A DNA stretch of 64,000 nucleotides from Alphaproteobacteria bacterium (GCA_033344895.1 JAWPMN010000001.1:62001-126000), one strand, 5' to 3'. Shown: positions 54,028-63,444, counted from the first letter of the stretch. The notes: generated by a model from the letters alone, not told the origin. Program-made: numbers and translations.

Positions 54028-55371
54028 ATGGCTGACAACAGTTTCGGAGGCTGGGGCGGATCCGGCGGCGGCGCGCCGCGCAACCCGGAGATCGTCTTCA
54101 GCAATGTCCGCATTCTGGACGGCACCGGCGAGAAGCCCTATTCGGGCGAGGTCACCGTTTCGGGCAACCGGATCAAGTCGATCTCGCGATCCGGCGCCGG
54201 CGGTTTCGGTTGGAACAGCCAGAGCAATGGCGGCACTCAGCGCATCGACGGTCGGGGCATGACCCTGATGCCCGGCCTGATCGACGCACATCTGCATCTC
54301 AGCTGGAACAATGCGCCAGGCATCAACCCGATCCAGATGATGCCGGTCGAGGAGCACATGCTGAACTGCGTCTATATGGCGAAGCTGCTGCTGGATGCCG
54401 GGTTTACGGCCGGATATGGCGCGGCAGCCGCAAAGCCGCGCCTGGACGTGGTAATCCGCGACGCCATCCGGGCGGGCAAGGTGCCGGGGCCGCGCTACAC
54501 CGCCGCCGGTCCGGAGCTGACGTCAGTCGGCGGGCTGGGCGATGCGTCCCTGCCGCATATCCCGCATGAAGGTTTGAACCTGGGTATCGTGGTTTCCGGG
54601 CCGGAAGACATGCGTCGCAAGGTACGGGAACTGATGAAATGGGGCGTCGACACGATCAAGATCAACCTGTCCGGTGAGGAAATCACCGGCATGGGCGCCG
54701 AGGAAAACCAGTTCAGCGACGAGGAAATCCGCGTCGCGGTCGAGGAAGCGAAGGGTCGTCACCGCCGTCTCGCAGCCCATGCCCGGTCCAAGGAATCCAT
54801 TCAGCGCTGCGTGAAATTCGGCATCGACATCATCTACCACGCCTCCTTCACCGACGAACAGACGCTCGACATGCTGGAGGCCAACAAGGACAAGCATTTC
54901 GTGGCACCCGGCCTCGCCTGGCTGATCAACACGGCGCGCAACGCCGCAGAATACGGCATCAAGCCCGGCACGCCGATGACCGAAGCCTACGAACGGGAAC
55001 TGGAACACGCGGTCGAATCCATGCGCAAGATGCGCGAACGCGGGATTCGGGTCCTGATCGGCGGAGACTACGGTTTCGCGTGGACACCGCACGGCACGAA
55101 CGCGAAGGACCTGGAATACTTCGTGGATCTGGTCGGCATGTCCCCGATCGAGGCGATCCAGGCCGGCACCAAGCTGGGCGGCGAGATCATGGGCATGGGC
55201 CATGAACTCGGCATGATCAAGGAAGGCTATCTGGCGGACATGCTGTTGGTCGACGGAGATCCCAGCACGGATGTGCGCGTCCTCCAGGACCACAAACGCA
55301 TTGTGGCAATCATGCAGGACGGCGCCTTTCACAAGGCGCCGTCCGCACAAACCGTTGGGATGAGGTACTAG
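54028..55371 (+). CDS. Metal-dependent amidohydrolase
   Basis: This 447-residue cytoplasmic protein has a Gly-rich N-terminal tail (NSFGGWGGSGGGAPRN). The amidohydrolase barrel has HxH at H88/H90 in GLIDAHLHLSW, a likely carboxylated Lys in TIKINLSGEE, His residues in RLAAHARS and IIYHASF, and Asp in LIGGDYGFAW. It resembles the prolidase-like/imidazolonepropionase-like branch, often dinuclear Zn. It should hydrolyse an amide, imide or lactam. It is the last gene of the operon, 30 bp after the hydrolase and convergent with ridA. Confidence 0.9.
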   Translation: MADNSFGGWGGSGGGAPRNPEIVFSNVRILDGTGEKPYSGEVTVSGNRIKSISRSGAGGFGWNSQSNGGTQRIDGRGMTLMPGLIDAHLHLSWNNAPGINPIQMMPVEEHMLNCVYMAKLLLDAGFTAGYGAAAAKPRLDVVIRDAIRAGKVPGPRYTAAGPELTSVGGLGDASLPHIPHEGLNLGIVVSGPEDMRRKVRELMKWGVDTIKINLSGEEITGMGAEENQFSDEEIRVAVEEAKGRHRRLAAHARSKESIQRCVKFGIDIIYHASFTDEQTLDMLEANKDKHFVAPGLAWLINTARNAAEYGIKPGTPMTEAYERELEHAVESMRKMRERGIRVLIGGDYGFAWTPHGTNAKDLEYFVDLVGMSPIEAIQAGTKLGGEIMGMGHELGMIKEGYLADMLLVDGDPSTDVRVLQDHKRIVAIMQDGAFHKAPSAQTVGMRY

Positions 55372-55379
55372 GCCCAGCG

Positions 55380-55730
55380 TTACGGCAGGGCGGCGACGAT
55401 GATGACCTCATAGAGGTATTCCGGCGTCGCCAGCTTTGCCTCGCCGCAGGCGCGGGTCGGGGGATTGCCGGGGGCGACCCAGGCGTCCCAGACCTCGTTC
55501 GCCGCCGCAAAGTCCTTCATGTCGGCCAGCCATATGGTGGCCTGCAGCAGGCGGGTCTTATCCGTGCCGGCTTCGGCCAGCAGGGCGTCCACACTTTCCA
55601 GCGCGGTGCGGGCCTGGGTCTGAATGTCGGCGCCTGGGGTGCCGACCTGCCCCGCCAGATAGACCACACCATTGTGAATAACGGCCTGGCTCATCCGGGT
55701 GCCGGGTTTGATGCGTTTGATATCGCTCAT
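55380..55730 (-). CDS. RidA family protein
   Basis: ATG 55730 gives 116 residues with the RidA trimer fold: MSQAVIHNGVVYLAGQVG, DIQTQARTALESVDALL, and the active-site Arg and Glu region NPPTRACGEAKLATPEYLYEV. RidA relatives hydrolyse reactive enamines/imines such as 2-aminoacrylate, or imines released by amine and amino-acid oxidases. It follows the FAD oxidase gene by 20 bp, so clearing that enzyme's imine product is the natural reading. Confidence 0.9.
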   Translation of the reverse strand: MSDIKRIKPGTRMSQAVIHNGVVYLAGQVGTPGADIQTQARTALESVDALLAEAGTDKTRLLQATIWLADMKDFAAANEVWDAWVAPGNPPTRACGEAKLATPEYLYEVIIVAALP

Positions 55731-55750
55731 TGGGGTTTCCTCATTTTGGG

Positions 55751-56857
55751 TCAGTTGGCTCGGAACCGGCGGGGCGACAGAGCCGCGACCGTTTCTGCGG
55801 CCAGGGAAGGCGTTCGTCCATTGCACATATCCGCCGCCAGTTGCGACAGCGCGGGCGCGGTCTGGATACCATATCCCCCCTGCCCCGCGAGCCAGAAAAA
55901 TCCTTCGGCCTCGGGATCGAATCCGACAACCGGGGTGCGGTCGGGCGCAAAAGTCCGCAGGCCCGCCCAGTTGCGGACGACCCTGGTCACTTCCATCGTG
56001 ACAGCTTGTTCGAAGCGGAACAGACCCTCGGCCAATACCATCTCATCCGCCCAGGCATCGTGCGGCTCGACCGGATCCTCTTCGGCGGGCGACACCATCA
56101 GCATCCCGGCCTCCGGCTTGGCGTACCACTGTTCCGACGCGCTGGCGACCAACGGCCAACGGGTGATATTCATCCCGTCCGGCGGCGGTAGAATCGCGGC
56201 GGAACGTCGATACGGCGTCAGACCGACCGGCGTCACGCCAGCCAGCCCGGCGACAGTATCGGCCCATGCGCCCGCGGCATTGATCAGGATCGGCGCTTCA
56301 AAATCACCGGTCGCCGTCGCGACACGCCAGACACCGCCCGCGCGCTCGATCCTTGCCACTTTGGCGTCGCAGTGGACGTTGCCGCCCCGCGCCTTCAGAA
56401 GGCGGGCGTATCCCTGGAACAGTCGGTCGACGTCGATATCGCGGGCATCCCGCTCGATGGCGGCGCCGGCGATGCTTTCCTTTCGAAGGATTGGACACAG
56501 ATCCACCGCCTCCCGGGCGGTCAGCCGCTCTATACCCTCCGCCCCGTCCAGATAGGCCTCAAGATCCGGCAATTCGTCCTCGGTTGCCACCAGCATTTCC
56601 CCGCGTTCGGTCAGGACCGTGCTGTCGGTGATACCTTCCGGATTTTCAAAGACCGGCTCCGAAGCGGCATTCAGGGCACGAAGGGTCGCATTGCCGTAAT
56701 TCAGGATGAAGATCGCGGCGGAGCGGCCGGTGGCATGGCGCCCGATCGCGTCCTCACTCTCCAGGACCCGCACCGACGCGTCGGCGGCAATCATCGCCCC
56801 CGCGCCGATCCCGGCGATCCCGCCGCCGATTACCAAGACATCGCTGCGTTCCGTCAT
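55751..56857 (-). CDS. FAD-dependent D-amino-acid/amine oxidase-like protein (DAO fold)
   Basis: This 368-residue protein has N-terminal dinucleotide-binding fold VLVIGGGIAGIGAGAMIA, then GRHATGRSAAIF (FAD contact), an acid loop VDLCPILR and C-terminal DRTPVVGFDPEAEGFFWLAGQGGYGIQ. It is the glycine/D-amino-acid/sarcosine oxidase superfamily and oxidises a C-N bond to an imine. Its ATG overlaps the deacetylase stop (ATGA). RidA next door supports an imine product. Electron acceptor O2 or quinone unknown. Confidence 0.9.
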   Translation of the reverse strand: MTERSDVLVIGGGIAGIGAGAMIAADASVRVLESEDAIGRHATGRSAAIFILNYGNATLRALNAASEPVFENPEGITDSTVLTERGEMLVATEDELPDLEAYLDGAEGIERLTAREAVDLCPILRKESIAGAAIERDARDIDVDRLFQGYARLLKARGGNVHCDAKVARIERAGGVWRVATATGDFEAPILINAAGAWADTVAGLAGVTPVGLTPYRRSAAILPPPDGMNITRWPLVASASEQWYAKPEAGMLMVSPAEEDPVEPHDAWADEMVLAEGLFRFEQAVTMEVTRVVRNWAGLRTFAPDRTPVVGFDPEAEGFFWLAGQGGYGIQTAPALSQLAADMCNGRTPSLAAETVAALSPRRFRAN

Positions 56858-57876
56858 CCGTTGGTGTATCCGTCCAAAAAGCTTTCCAGGTTCAACCCCA
56901 ACTCATCGCACAGATAGCCACCTTCCTGAACCAGAACGGTGGGTTTGCCCAGCGTTGCGACCTTTGCCCCGATCTTCGCGAAACCGTCTGTGGAGATGCT
57001 CAATCCGCCGAACGGGTCGCCTTCATAACCGTCCAGGCCCAGTGCCACGACGATGGCATCCGGCGCGAAAGCTTCTATCCGCGCGACGGCCTGGTCGAGA
57101 ACCGGCATGTATTCAGCATCCGCGGTCCCACGCGGGATCGGCAGGTTCAGGTTATAGCTCAGCCCCGGCCCCGCACCGCGTTCATCCGCATGCCCCCAGA
57201 AGAACGGATAGAACCGGACCGGATCGGCATGGATCGAAACGGTCAGGACATCCGCCCGCTCATAGAATATGCCCTGCGTTCCGTTGCCATGATGCAGGTC
57301 GACATCCAGAATCGCGACCCGTTCCATCCGGGTCAGCAGTTCGGCGGCGGCGACGGCGGAATTGTTCACAAAGCAGAAACCGCCTGCCAGGTCCTTGAAG
57401 GCGTGATGCCCGGGCGGACGGCACAGGGCATAGGCAGCCCCCTCTCCATCCCTCACGGCCCGCGCCGCACCGACAGCGCAATTTGCGCTCCAATAGATCG
57501 ACTGCCAGCTTTTCGGTCCGATGGGACACGCCGTGTCCGCCTGGTGATAGCCGGCCTGCCCGACAGCGGAGGCGGGATAGGATCCGTCCCGGCGATCGGG
57601 GTGGATGTTCGGGATGACTTCAGGCGATGCGCCGTCGATCCGTTGCCAACGCTCATATATCCCGGACAGGAAGGCGATGTATTCCGGTGTGTGAACGCGC
57701 GCGATCGGGCCCAGCCCGTAATCTTCCGGGGCGATCTGGCTCAACCCCGCCGTCCTGGCGCTTTCCAGCAGACGTGTCGCCCGTGCGGGCTTTTCCGGAC
57801 TGGGCTGCGGCGCCCCGCTGACCAGAAACATCTGAGGATCATGAAGGGTCTGGTCGTCGTGATAGTAAACTTTCAT
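56854..57876 (-). CDS. Acetylpolyamine amidohydrolase-like Zn deacetylase (HDAC superfamily)
   Basis: ATG 57876 gives 340 residues, against 341 for Mycoplana ramosa APAH, with the same landmarks. Tandem His H157/H158 are in CRPPGHHAF, Zn ligands D193/H195 in LDVDLHHGNG and D282 in LGLDGYEGDP, and catalytic Y321 is in EGGYLCDELG. The APAH-type loop near residues 85-115 narrows the active site for small linear amines. Expected reaction: N-acetyl-polyamine or other acetylated amine + H2O gives acetate + amine. In-frame sequence upstream to 58032 lies in the BKACE gene. Confidence 0.92.
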   Translation of the reverse strand: MKVYYHDDQTLHDPQMFLVSGAPQPSPEKPARATRLLESARTAGLSQIAPEDYGLGPIARVHTPEYIAFLSGIYERWQRIDGASPEVIPNIHPDRRDGSYPASAVGQAGYHQADTACPIGPKSWQSIYWSANCAVGAARAVRDGEGAAYALCRPPGHHAFKDLAGGFCFVNNSAVAAAELLTRMERVAILDVDLHHGNGTQGIFYERADVLTVSIHADPVRFYPFFWGHADERGAGPGLSYNLNLPIPRGTADAEYMPVLDQAVARIEAFAPDAIVVALGLDGYEGDPFGGLSISTDGFAKIGAKVATLGKPTVLVQEGGYLCDELGLNLESFLDGYTNG

Positions 57877-57908
57877 GGCGATACGAACTTTCGCTTTTGA
57901 GACATGTA

Positions 57909-58838
57909 TCAGAAGGCGACCCGGTCGCCGCCCTTCAGGTCGAGGCGCGCGCGGGCCTCTTTCGGTGTGGCGATCTCCAGGGACAGGCCTTCGGCAATCT
58001 TGCGCACCTGACGCACCTGATCGGCATTCCATTCCGCCAGCTTGCCGGGGCCGATGGACAGGCTGTCCTCCAGCCCGACCCGAACATTGCCGCCGAGCGA
58101 CAGCGAAACCGCGGCCAGCGGCATCTGGTGTCGGCCGGCGCCCAGAACGGAAAACTCGTAATCCGTCCCGAACAGGCGGTCGGCGGTCTGCTTCATGAAG
58201 ACCAGGTTCTCACGTTCAGGTCCTATCCCGCCCAGTACGCCCAACACGAACTGGATGAAGAATGGCGCCCGAACCAGCCCCCGGTCCACGAAATGTTTCA
58301 GCGTATAGAGGTGGCCAACGTCGTAGCATTCGAACTCGAACCGCACGCCCATTCCGGTGCCCAGACGATCCAGCGCCGTTTCGATGTCGCGGAACGTGTT
58401 CTTGAAGATGAAGTCACGGGTGGATTCCAGGAAGGGCTCTTCCCAGTCATGACGAAACTCCTGGATACGATCCAGGGCGGGGTACAGGCCGAAATTCATC
58501 GACCCCATGTTCAGCGAGCACATCTCGGGCGCATGGGTCAGTGCGGCCGCCATGCGTTCCTCCACCGTCATGGTCGCCCCACCACCGGTGGTGATGTTCA
58601 CCACCGCGTCGCATGCCTGCTTGATGCGCGGCAGGAAGGCGCCGAACAGTTCGGGATCCGGGCTGGGTCGTCCGTCCTGCGGGTCGCGGGCGTGCAGATG
58701 CAGGATCGACGCGCCGGCCTCCGCTGCGCCGATGGCGTGCTGGGCGATTTCATCCGGGGTGACAGGCAAATGCGGCGACATGCTGGGCGTATGGACCGAG
58801 CCGGTGACCGCGCAGGTAATGATGACGGAACGGGCCAT
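57909..58838 (-). CDS. BKACE family beta-keto acid cleavage enzyme
   Basis: This 309-residue TIM barrel has the Zn-binding motif HLHARDP (H47, H49), N-terminal VTGSVHTPSMSPHLPVTP and a late GHLYTLKHF helix. Type member Kce converts 3-keto-5-aminohexanoate + acetyl-CoA to acetoacetate + 3-aminobutyryl-CoA; other members act on different beta-keto acids, such as dehydrocarnitine. The start overlaps the aminotransferase stop (TAATG). In this operon the substrate may be a beta-keto acid formed from the deacetylated and transaminated amine. Confidence 0.92.
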   Translation of the reverse strand: MARSVIITCAVTGSVHTPSMSPHLPVTPDEIAQHAIGAAEAGASILHLHARDPQDGRPSPDPELFGAFLPRIKQACDAVVNITTGGGATMTVEERMAAALTHAPEMCSLNMGSMNFGLYPALDRIQEFRHDWEEPFLESTRDFIFKNTFRDIETALDRLGTGMGVRFEFECYDVGHLYTLKHFVDRGLVRAPFFIQFVLGVLGGIGPERENLVFMKQTADRLFGTDYEFSVLGAGRHQMPLAAVSLSLGGNVRVGLEDSLSIGPGKLAEWNADQVRQVRKIAEGLSLEIATPKEARARLDLKGGDRVAF

Positions 58839-60199
58839 TACGTGCCGCCGTCCAGTCCGGCCCTTGCCGCAAATGCCGTGATGGCGTCATCCAGCTTTGA
58901 CAGGATTTCCGAGAGGTGACTGTCATCCATGATCATCGGCGGGCAGACCAGGAAATGATCACCGGCGATGCCGCCACGGGTGCGCCGCGAATAGATGATC
59001 AGACCGCGCTTATAGGCTTCCTCAACCAATTCAACATGGGCGTTCAGTGCGGTGGGAAGCGGCGCCATCGTGGCGCGGTCCGCAACCAGTTCAAAGGCCA
59101 GCAGCAGCCCCTTGCCCCGAACATCGCCGATGAAGGAATACCGCTGCATCAGGCCTTCCAGGCCCTCTTTCAGCTTGGCGCCCATGATCTCGGCATTGCA
59201 CACGAGCCCCTGACGCTCAATCTCGTCCAGCACGGCCAGCCCTGCGGCACAGGCAAGCGGGTTGCCGGCATAGGTATAGCCATGGATGAAACCGCCGGAA
59301 TCCAGGACCGGCTCGACCAGCTTCCGATCTGCTACCATCGCCCCGAGCGGCGCATAGCCCGCGGCGAACCCTTTGGACAGTGCAACGATGTCCGGCTTCG
59401 CATCCGGCCAGTGATCAGCCCCCAGGAAACGCCCGGTGCGACCGGCACCGGTCATGACCTCGTCATAGATCAGCAGAATGCCGAACTCGTCGCAGATTTC
59501 GCGAATGCGCGGCAGGTAGCTGTCGGGCGCCACCAGCGCCCCGGTCGACGCCCCACCGATCGGTTCGACAATGAATGCCAGGACCGTTTCCGGCCCTTCC
59601 TGCAGGATGCGGTCGCGCAGCATGTTGGCATAGCGCACCCCGCGATCCGCGTCCGACAGATTGTCCCGATCCAGATAGCAGGTCGGCGCCGGAATCTTCG
59701 GCATCTCCCGCATCATCGGCGCGAAGGGGGCCGACATGGTGGCCATGCCGGTCAGCGACAGCGCCCCCAGGGTCGAGCCATGATAGGACGGGAAACGCGA
59801 AATCACTTTCCAGCGCTGCGGCTCGCCGACGGCAATCGTGTATTGCCGGGCCAGTTTGATACAGCTTTCCACCGCTTCCGACCCGCCGGATACGAAGAAC
59901 ACGCGATCCAGACCGTCGGGCATGTACTGCGCAGTACGGGCGGCCAGCTTCTCTGCCGGCTCGTTCTCGAAATGCAGACGATAGCCGAAGGTCGCCTTTT
60001 CCATCTGGCGGCGCATGGCCTCCAGGACATTCGGGTTGGAATGACCGATATTGGCGACCATGGCTCCGCTGGACCCATCCAGATACGCCTTGCCGTCCGT
60101 GTCATAGAGATAGACGCCTTCGCCCCGATCCAGCATCGGCCGGCGCTGTCGGCTTTGATAGAAAAGATGCGACGGCGGTCGCGCCAGGGGTTCGCTCAT
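58838..60199 (-). CDS. Class III PLP aminotransferase (omega-amino acid/diamine type)
   Basis: This 453-residue protein has PLP Lys K276 in VALSKGFAAGYAPLGA, Asp in LLIYDEVMTGAGRTG, phosphate contacts in FVSGGSEAVES and the Tyr-His stack in RFPSYHGSTLGALSLTG. This family moves amino groups from omega-amino acids, diamines or amino acids to pyruvate or 2-oxoglutarate. It lies 12 bp after the PotA-like gene. It probably turns the freed amine into an aldehyde or keto compound. Confidence 0.92.
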   Translation of the reverse strand: MSEPLARPPSHLFYQSRQRRPMLDRGEGVYLYDTDGKAYLDGSSGAMVANIGHSNPNVLEAMRRQMEKATFGYRLHFENEPAEKLAARTAQYMPDGLDRVFFVSGGSEAVESCIKLARQYTIAVGEPQRWKVISRFPSYHGSTLGALSLTGMATMSAPFAPMMREMPKIPAPTCYLDRDNLSDADRGVRYANMLRDRILQEGPETVLAFIVEPIGGASTGALVAPDSYLPRIREICDEFGILLIYDEVMTGAGRTGRFLGADHWPDAKPDIVALSKGFAAGYAPLGAMVADRKLVEPVLDSGGFIHGYTYAGNPLACAAGLAVLDEIERQGLVCNAEIMGAKLKEGLEGLMQRYSFIGDVRGKGLLLAFELVADRATMAPLPTALNAHVELVEEAYKRGLIIYSRRTRGGIAGDHFLVCPPMIMDDSHLSEILSKLDDAITAFAARAGLDGGT

Positions 60200-60211
60200 C
60201 TTGTCCTCGAC

Positions 60212-61303
60212 CTATACCGGCAGGACGACGCAATCGCGCGCCCGTATCCGGACTGAAACCTGCTTGCCTTCGCTCAGCGGATGCTCGTCGATCTGGTTGA
60301 TCGCCTGAAGCTGCCGTCCACCTGCATCCAGGAAGTACCGGGCGACCTGCCCCTGATAATCCACCGTGGTGACGCGGGCGTCCAGAACCGTCGCATCCGC
60401 CCCGGCTTCGGCCGTATCGCTCAGTGCCAGTTTCTCGGCGCGGATCGACAGCTTGACCTTCTGGCCGGCGCTCAGGGTCTGATCCCCCGTCACGCTGGCC
60501 AGGATGGGCCCCAGACCGTCGACATCCAGTCTCGCCACACCGCCGTCGACGCCGGTCACGGAGGCGGCGACAATGTTGGAATTACCCAGGAAACTGGCGA
60601 CGAACTCCGAGGCCGGACGATTATAGACCTCTTCCGGCGTGCCGACCTGTTCGACATGGCCGGCGCTCATGACCACGATCTGATCGGACATGGCGAGGGC
60701 TTCGGACTGGTCATGGGTGACGAAGACCGTCGTGATGCCCAAGGTGTCCTGAATGCGCTTCAACTCAATGCGCATATCCTCGCGCAGATTGGCGTCCAGC
60801 GCCGACAACGGCTCGTCCAGAAGCAGCACATCCGGCTGCACGACGATAGCGCGGGCCAGCGCGATACGCTGCTGCTGCCCGCCGGAAAGTTGGCTGGGCA
60901 TACGGTCCGCCATCTGAGGCAATTGTACCAGTTCCAGCGCGTCCTTGACCCGCTTGGCCGCCTCGTCCCGTGCGACGCCGCGATATTTCAGACCAAAGGC
61001 GACGTTCTCGAAGACCGTCTTGTGCGGAAACAGGGCATAGTTCTGAAACACGATGCCCAGATTGCGCTTGTGAATGGGAAGGTCGTTGACCCGTCGACCC
61101 TTGATTTGGATCTCGCCCTCGGTGATCGAGGTCAGTCCCGCAATCATCCGCAGGGTCGTTGTCTTGCCGCAGCCCGACGGGCCCAGAAGGGTCAGAAACG
61201 ATCCCTCCGGTATCTCAAGATCCGTCCTGTGCACCGCCGTGAATGTGCCATAGCGCTTTACCACGCCTTGCAGATCCACCGCCGTTTGCGTTCCGTCGCC
61301 CAC
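60212..61303 (-). CDS. ABC ATPase, PotA-like
   Basis: GTG 61303 with AGGAGGA upstream gives 363 residues. Walker A is GPSGCGKTT, the signature is LSGGQQQRIALARAI and Walker B is VLLLDEPLSALD, with TVFVTHDQSEAL. A C-terminal TOBE domain begins near residue 280. It energises the PotB/PotC-type permeases encoded upstream (62640-64000). Its TOBE half is distinct from the partial one at 1-427, so these are two separate systems. Confidence 0.93.
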   Translation of the reverse strand: MGDGTQTAVDLQGVVKRYGTFTAVHRTDLEIPEGSFLTLLGPSGCGKTTTLRMIAGLTSITEGEIQIKGRRVNDLPIHKRNLGIVFQNYALFPHKTVFENVAFGLKYRGVARDEAAKRVKDALELVQLPQMADRMPSQLSGGQQQRIALARAIVVQPDVLLLDEPLSALDANLREDMRIELKRIQDTLGITTVFVTHDQSEALAMSDQIVVMSAGHVEQVGTPEEVYNRPASEFVASFLGNSNIVAASVTGVDGGVARLDVDGLGPILASVTGDQTLSAGQKVKLSIRAEKLALSDTAEAGADATVLDARVTTVDYQGQVARYFLDAGGRQLQAINQIDEHPLSEGKQVSVRIRARDCVVLPV

Positions 61304-61338
61304 GGTATCCTCCTAGAAATGGTATCCGTCCGGGGAAT

Positions 61339-61360
61339 GGGGGCCGGCGCACCGGCCCCC
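61339..61360 (-). terminator. Perfect 9-bp GC hairpin after the PotD-like gene
   Basis: GGGGGCCGG (61339-61347) pairs exactly with CCGGCCCCC (61352-61360) around a 4-nt loop, in the 69-bp gap between the binding-protein and ATPase genes. There is no T-run, so mRNA protection or partial termination is more likely than full stop. Confidence 0.6.
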
Positions 61361-61372
61361 GCCCGTTTCGGA

Positions 61373-62527
61373 TCAGTAGCCCTTCTGGACCCGACCGAAG
61401 GTCTTCGACCATTCGGCTTCGTTCGAGTTCCAGTACGGCGGATCGAAAAAGTTCAGACCCGACAGTGTGCCCGTCGGATCGAAGGCCGGCAGCGCGGCGA
61501 CCTTGTCGCTGAGCTTCACCTTCGTCGGATCGAGCGCCGGCGGGTAGTTCTGCCCCTCGGCCACGGCGATCGCGACGTCCGGCTCCAGCATGAAGTTCAG
61601 AAGCTCTTCGCAAGCTTCCATCGGGCTGCCTTTCAGCACGAACAGGCATTCCTGCCAGCCCAGACCGCCCGGCGGATCGTAGTAGCCGATATCGTGGCCC
61701 TCGTCCTGCAGCGCCTTGATGCGACCGGACCAGCCCTCGGTGACGTAGATTTCCTCTTCCGCCAGCAGGCTCATCAGTTCGGCGCCGGATGCCCAGTACT
61801 TCAGCGCCAGATCGCGGTGCTCGCGGATCGCGTCCCAGACGGCATCCATGTCTTCGATGGCATTCGGGTTCTGATCGGTCTGCAGCGCGCCGTACCAGAT
61901 GCGCGTCTTCCATTCACCCCAACCGCCGATCTTGCCCTTGTATGCCGGATCGATCAGCAGCTTCGCGCCCTTCTCCTTCATCTCCTCATCGGAGATGTAC
62001 TTGCGGTTATAGGCCAAGCTGGTCGTGCCGTAATCGTAGGGCACCGCCGACAGCGTGCCGCCGGTAACATTGCGCAGAACATCCTGCAGCGCCGTGATGA
62101 CGTTCTTCAGGTTGGGAATGTTGTCTTCGTTCAGTTCCGTCGACAGTTCCAGATTGTGATATCGCACATAGTCGAAGACGCCGGACAAGTGGGCGATATT
62201 GAATTCGCCCGGCTGGCTGGCCTTGACGCGGGAGATGTATTCGTCGGCACCGCCGAAGGTACCGTCGACGACCTCGATGCCGGTCTTCGCGGTATAGGCC
62301 TTGAAGGCATGCTCGCGGAACGCCTCCGAGACGACACCGCCCCAGCCGTCGAAGCGGACCTGGTCCGGCTTCGCGGCCATCGCGTGGCGTGTCAGTTTCG
62401 ATACCGGCAGGCCAGTCACGCCGGCCGTCACGGCCGCGGCGCCCAGCAGGCCCAGGAAGGTGCGGCGTTCCAGATCCCCGTTGCGGTACCGCTCCAGCAG
62501 GCGTTCATAACGTTTCGTCGTATCCAT
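61373..62527 (-). CDS. Polyamine-type ABC substrate-binding protein (PotD-like), Tat-like signal
   Basis: This protein has 384 residues from ATG 62527, with AGGAGG upstream; a TTG at 62536 is too close to that site. The leader carries LERRTFLGLLGAAAVTAG, a Tat-type signal. The mature fold includes VRFDGWGGVVSEAFREHAF, YDYGTTSLAYNRKYI, IYVTEGWSGRIKALQDEG and YYDPPGGLGWQE, typical of spermidine/putrescine-type binding proteins with Trp/Asp-rich amine pockets. It only weakly resembles the one at 516-1619. Confidence 0.92.
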   Translation of the reverse strand: MDTTKRYERLLERYRNGDLERRTFLGLLGAAAVTAGVTGLPVSKLTRHAMAAKPDQVRFDGWGGVVSEAFREHAFKAYTAKTGIEVVDGTFGGADEYISRVKASQPGEFNIAHLSGVFDYVRYHNLELSTELNEDNIPNLKNVITALQDVLRNVTGGTLSAVPYDYGTTSLAYNRKYISDEEMKEKGAKLLIDPAYKGKIGGWGEWKTRIWYGALQTDQNPNAIEDMDAVWDAIREHRDLALKYWASGAELMSLLAEEEIYVTEGWSGRIKALQDEGHDIGYYDPPGGLGWQECLFVLKGSPMEACEELLNFMLEPDVAIAVAEGQNYPPALDPTKVKLSDKVAALPAFDPTGTLSGLNFFDPPYWNSNEAEWSKTFGRVQKGY

Positions 62528-62639
62528 TGTGCTCAAAGCCTCCTCTGCTCCATGTCGATCGCGTGTTTCGCGTTACGGTCTGTCAGTGCCGCCGGCGGGC
62601 GCGATCGGGCCCCGGACCGGCGTGTCTCGGTAGGCCAGT

Positions 62640-63431
62640 CTAGCCCCTTTGCTTTCGCCCGAGGCGGCGCGCAGCGGCGGCCCCCAGGAGCGGCAGGGCG
62701 ACGGTGACGATGATCATCACGGTCCCCAGGGCGTTGATCTCCGGCGAAATTGAATTGCGCAGCATGGCGAAAATCTGCGTCGGCACCGTCTCCACCCCGC
62801 CCGGCTTCCAGAACAGCGTTCCGGTGATGTCGTCAAAGGAAATGGTGAAGGCAAACAGTCCCCCCGCCAGCACAGCCGGCAGGATCAGCGGCAAGGTGAT
62901 CTGGAAGAAGGTCTCGATCGGCCCGGCCCCGAGGCTCATCGCCGCCTCTTCATAGTCGCGCCGCACCGCGACCAGCCGTGCCTGCACGACCAGAATGACG
63001 AAGGGCAGCGTGAAAATGACATGGCCGGCCAGCAGCAGCGGGAAACTCTTCGGCACCCCCATGGCGCCCAGGAACAGCAGCAGCGCGACTGCCAGCACGA
63101 CTTCCGGCACCAGGATCGGCGCGATCAGCGCGGTGGCGATCAGCGTCTTGCCCGGGAAGTCGTAACGCACCATGGCCAGCGAGGCGAGGACGCCCAGGGT
63201 CGTCGAAATGACCGCGGTCAGCGCGCCCAGCAACAGCGAGGTCTGGAAAGCCCGGACGATGGCCTGGTTCTCCCACAACTCCACGAACCAGCGCAGGCTG
63301 AGCCCCTCCATCGGGAAGGAACCGAACTGGTTCGCATTGAACGACAGCAGGACAACGACGGCGACAGGCGCGAACATGAAGAGATAGATCAGCGCGGTGC
63401 CGAGACGGATCAGGTTCCAGCTGGTGAACAT
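62640..63431 (-). CDS. ABC permease, PotC-like
   Basis: ATG 63431 gives 263 residues with six helices and the EAA loop RDYEEAAMSLGAGPIETFFQ, ending FAFTISFDDITGTLFW, the PotC hallmark. It begins 13 bp after the PotB-like stop. The in-frame extension to 63506 overlaps the PotB-like gene and is rejected. About 110 bp without a gene separate it from the binding-protein gene. Confidence 0.93.
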   Translation of the reverse strand: MFTSWNLIRLGTALIYLFMFAPVAVVVLLSFNANQFGSFPMEGLSLRWFVELWENQAIVRAFQTSLLLGALTAVISTTLGVLASLAMVRYDFPGKTLIATALIAPILVPEVVLAVALLLFLGAMGVPKSFPLLLAGHVIFTLPFVILVVQARLVAVRRDYEEAAMSLGAGPIETFFQITLPLILPAVLAGGLFAFTISFDDITGTLFWKPGGVETVPTQIFAMLRNSISPEINALGTVMIIVTVALPLLGAAAARRLGRKQRG

Positions 63432-63444
63432 GGTGCCTCTCCCC

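Noticed and set aside
60281-62707. 808-codon open frame on the plus strand opposite the PotA/PotD-like genes
   Set aside because: It is antisense to two well-supported genes, its translation shows no domain and is rich in Arg/Gln/His as expected from GC-rich shadow frames.
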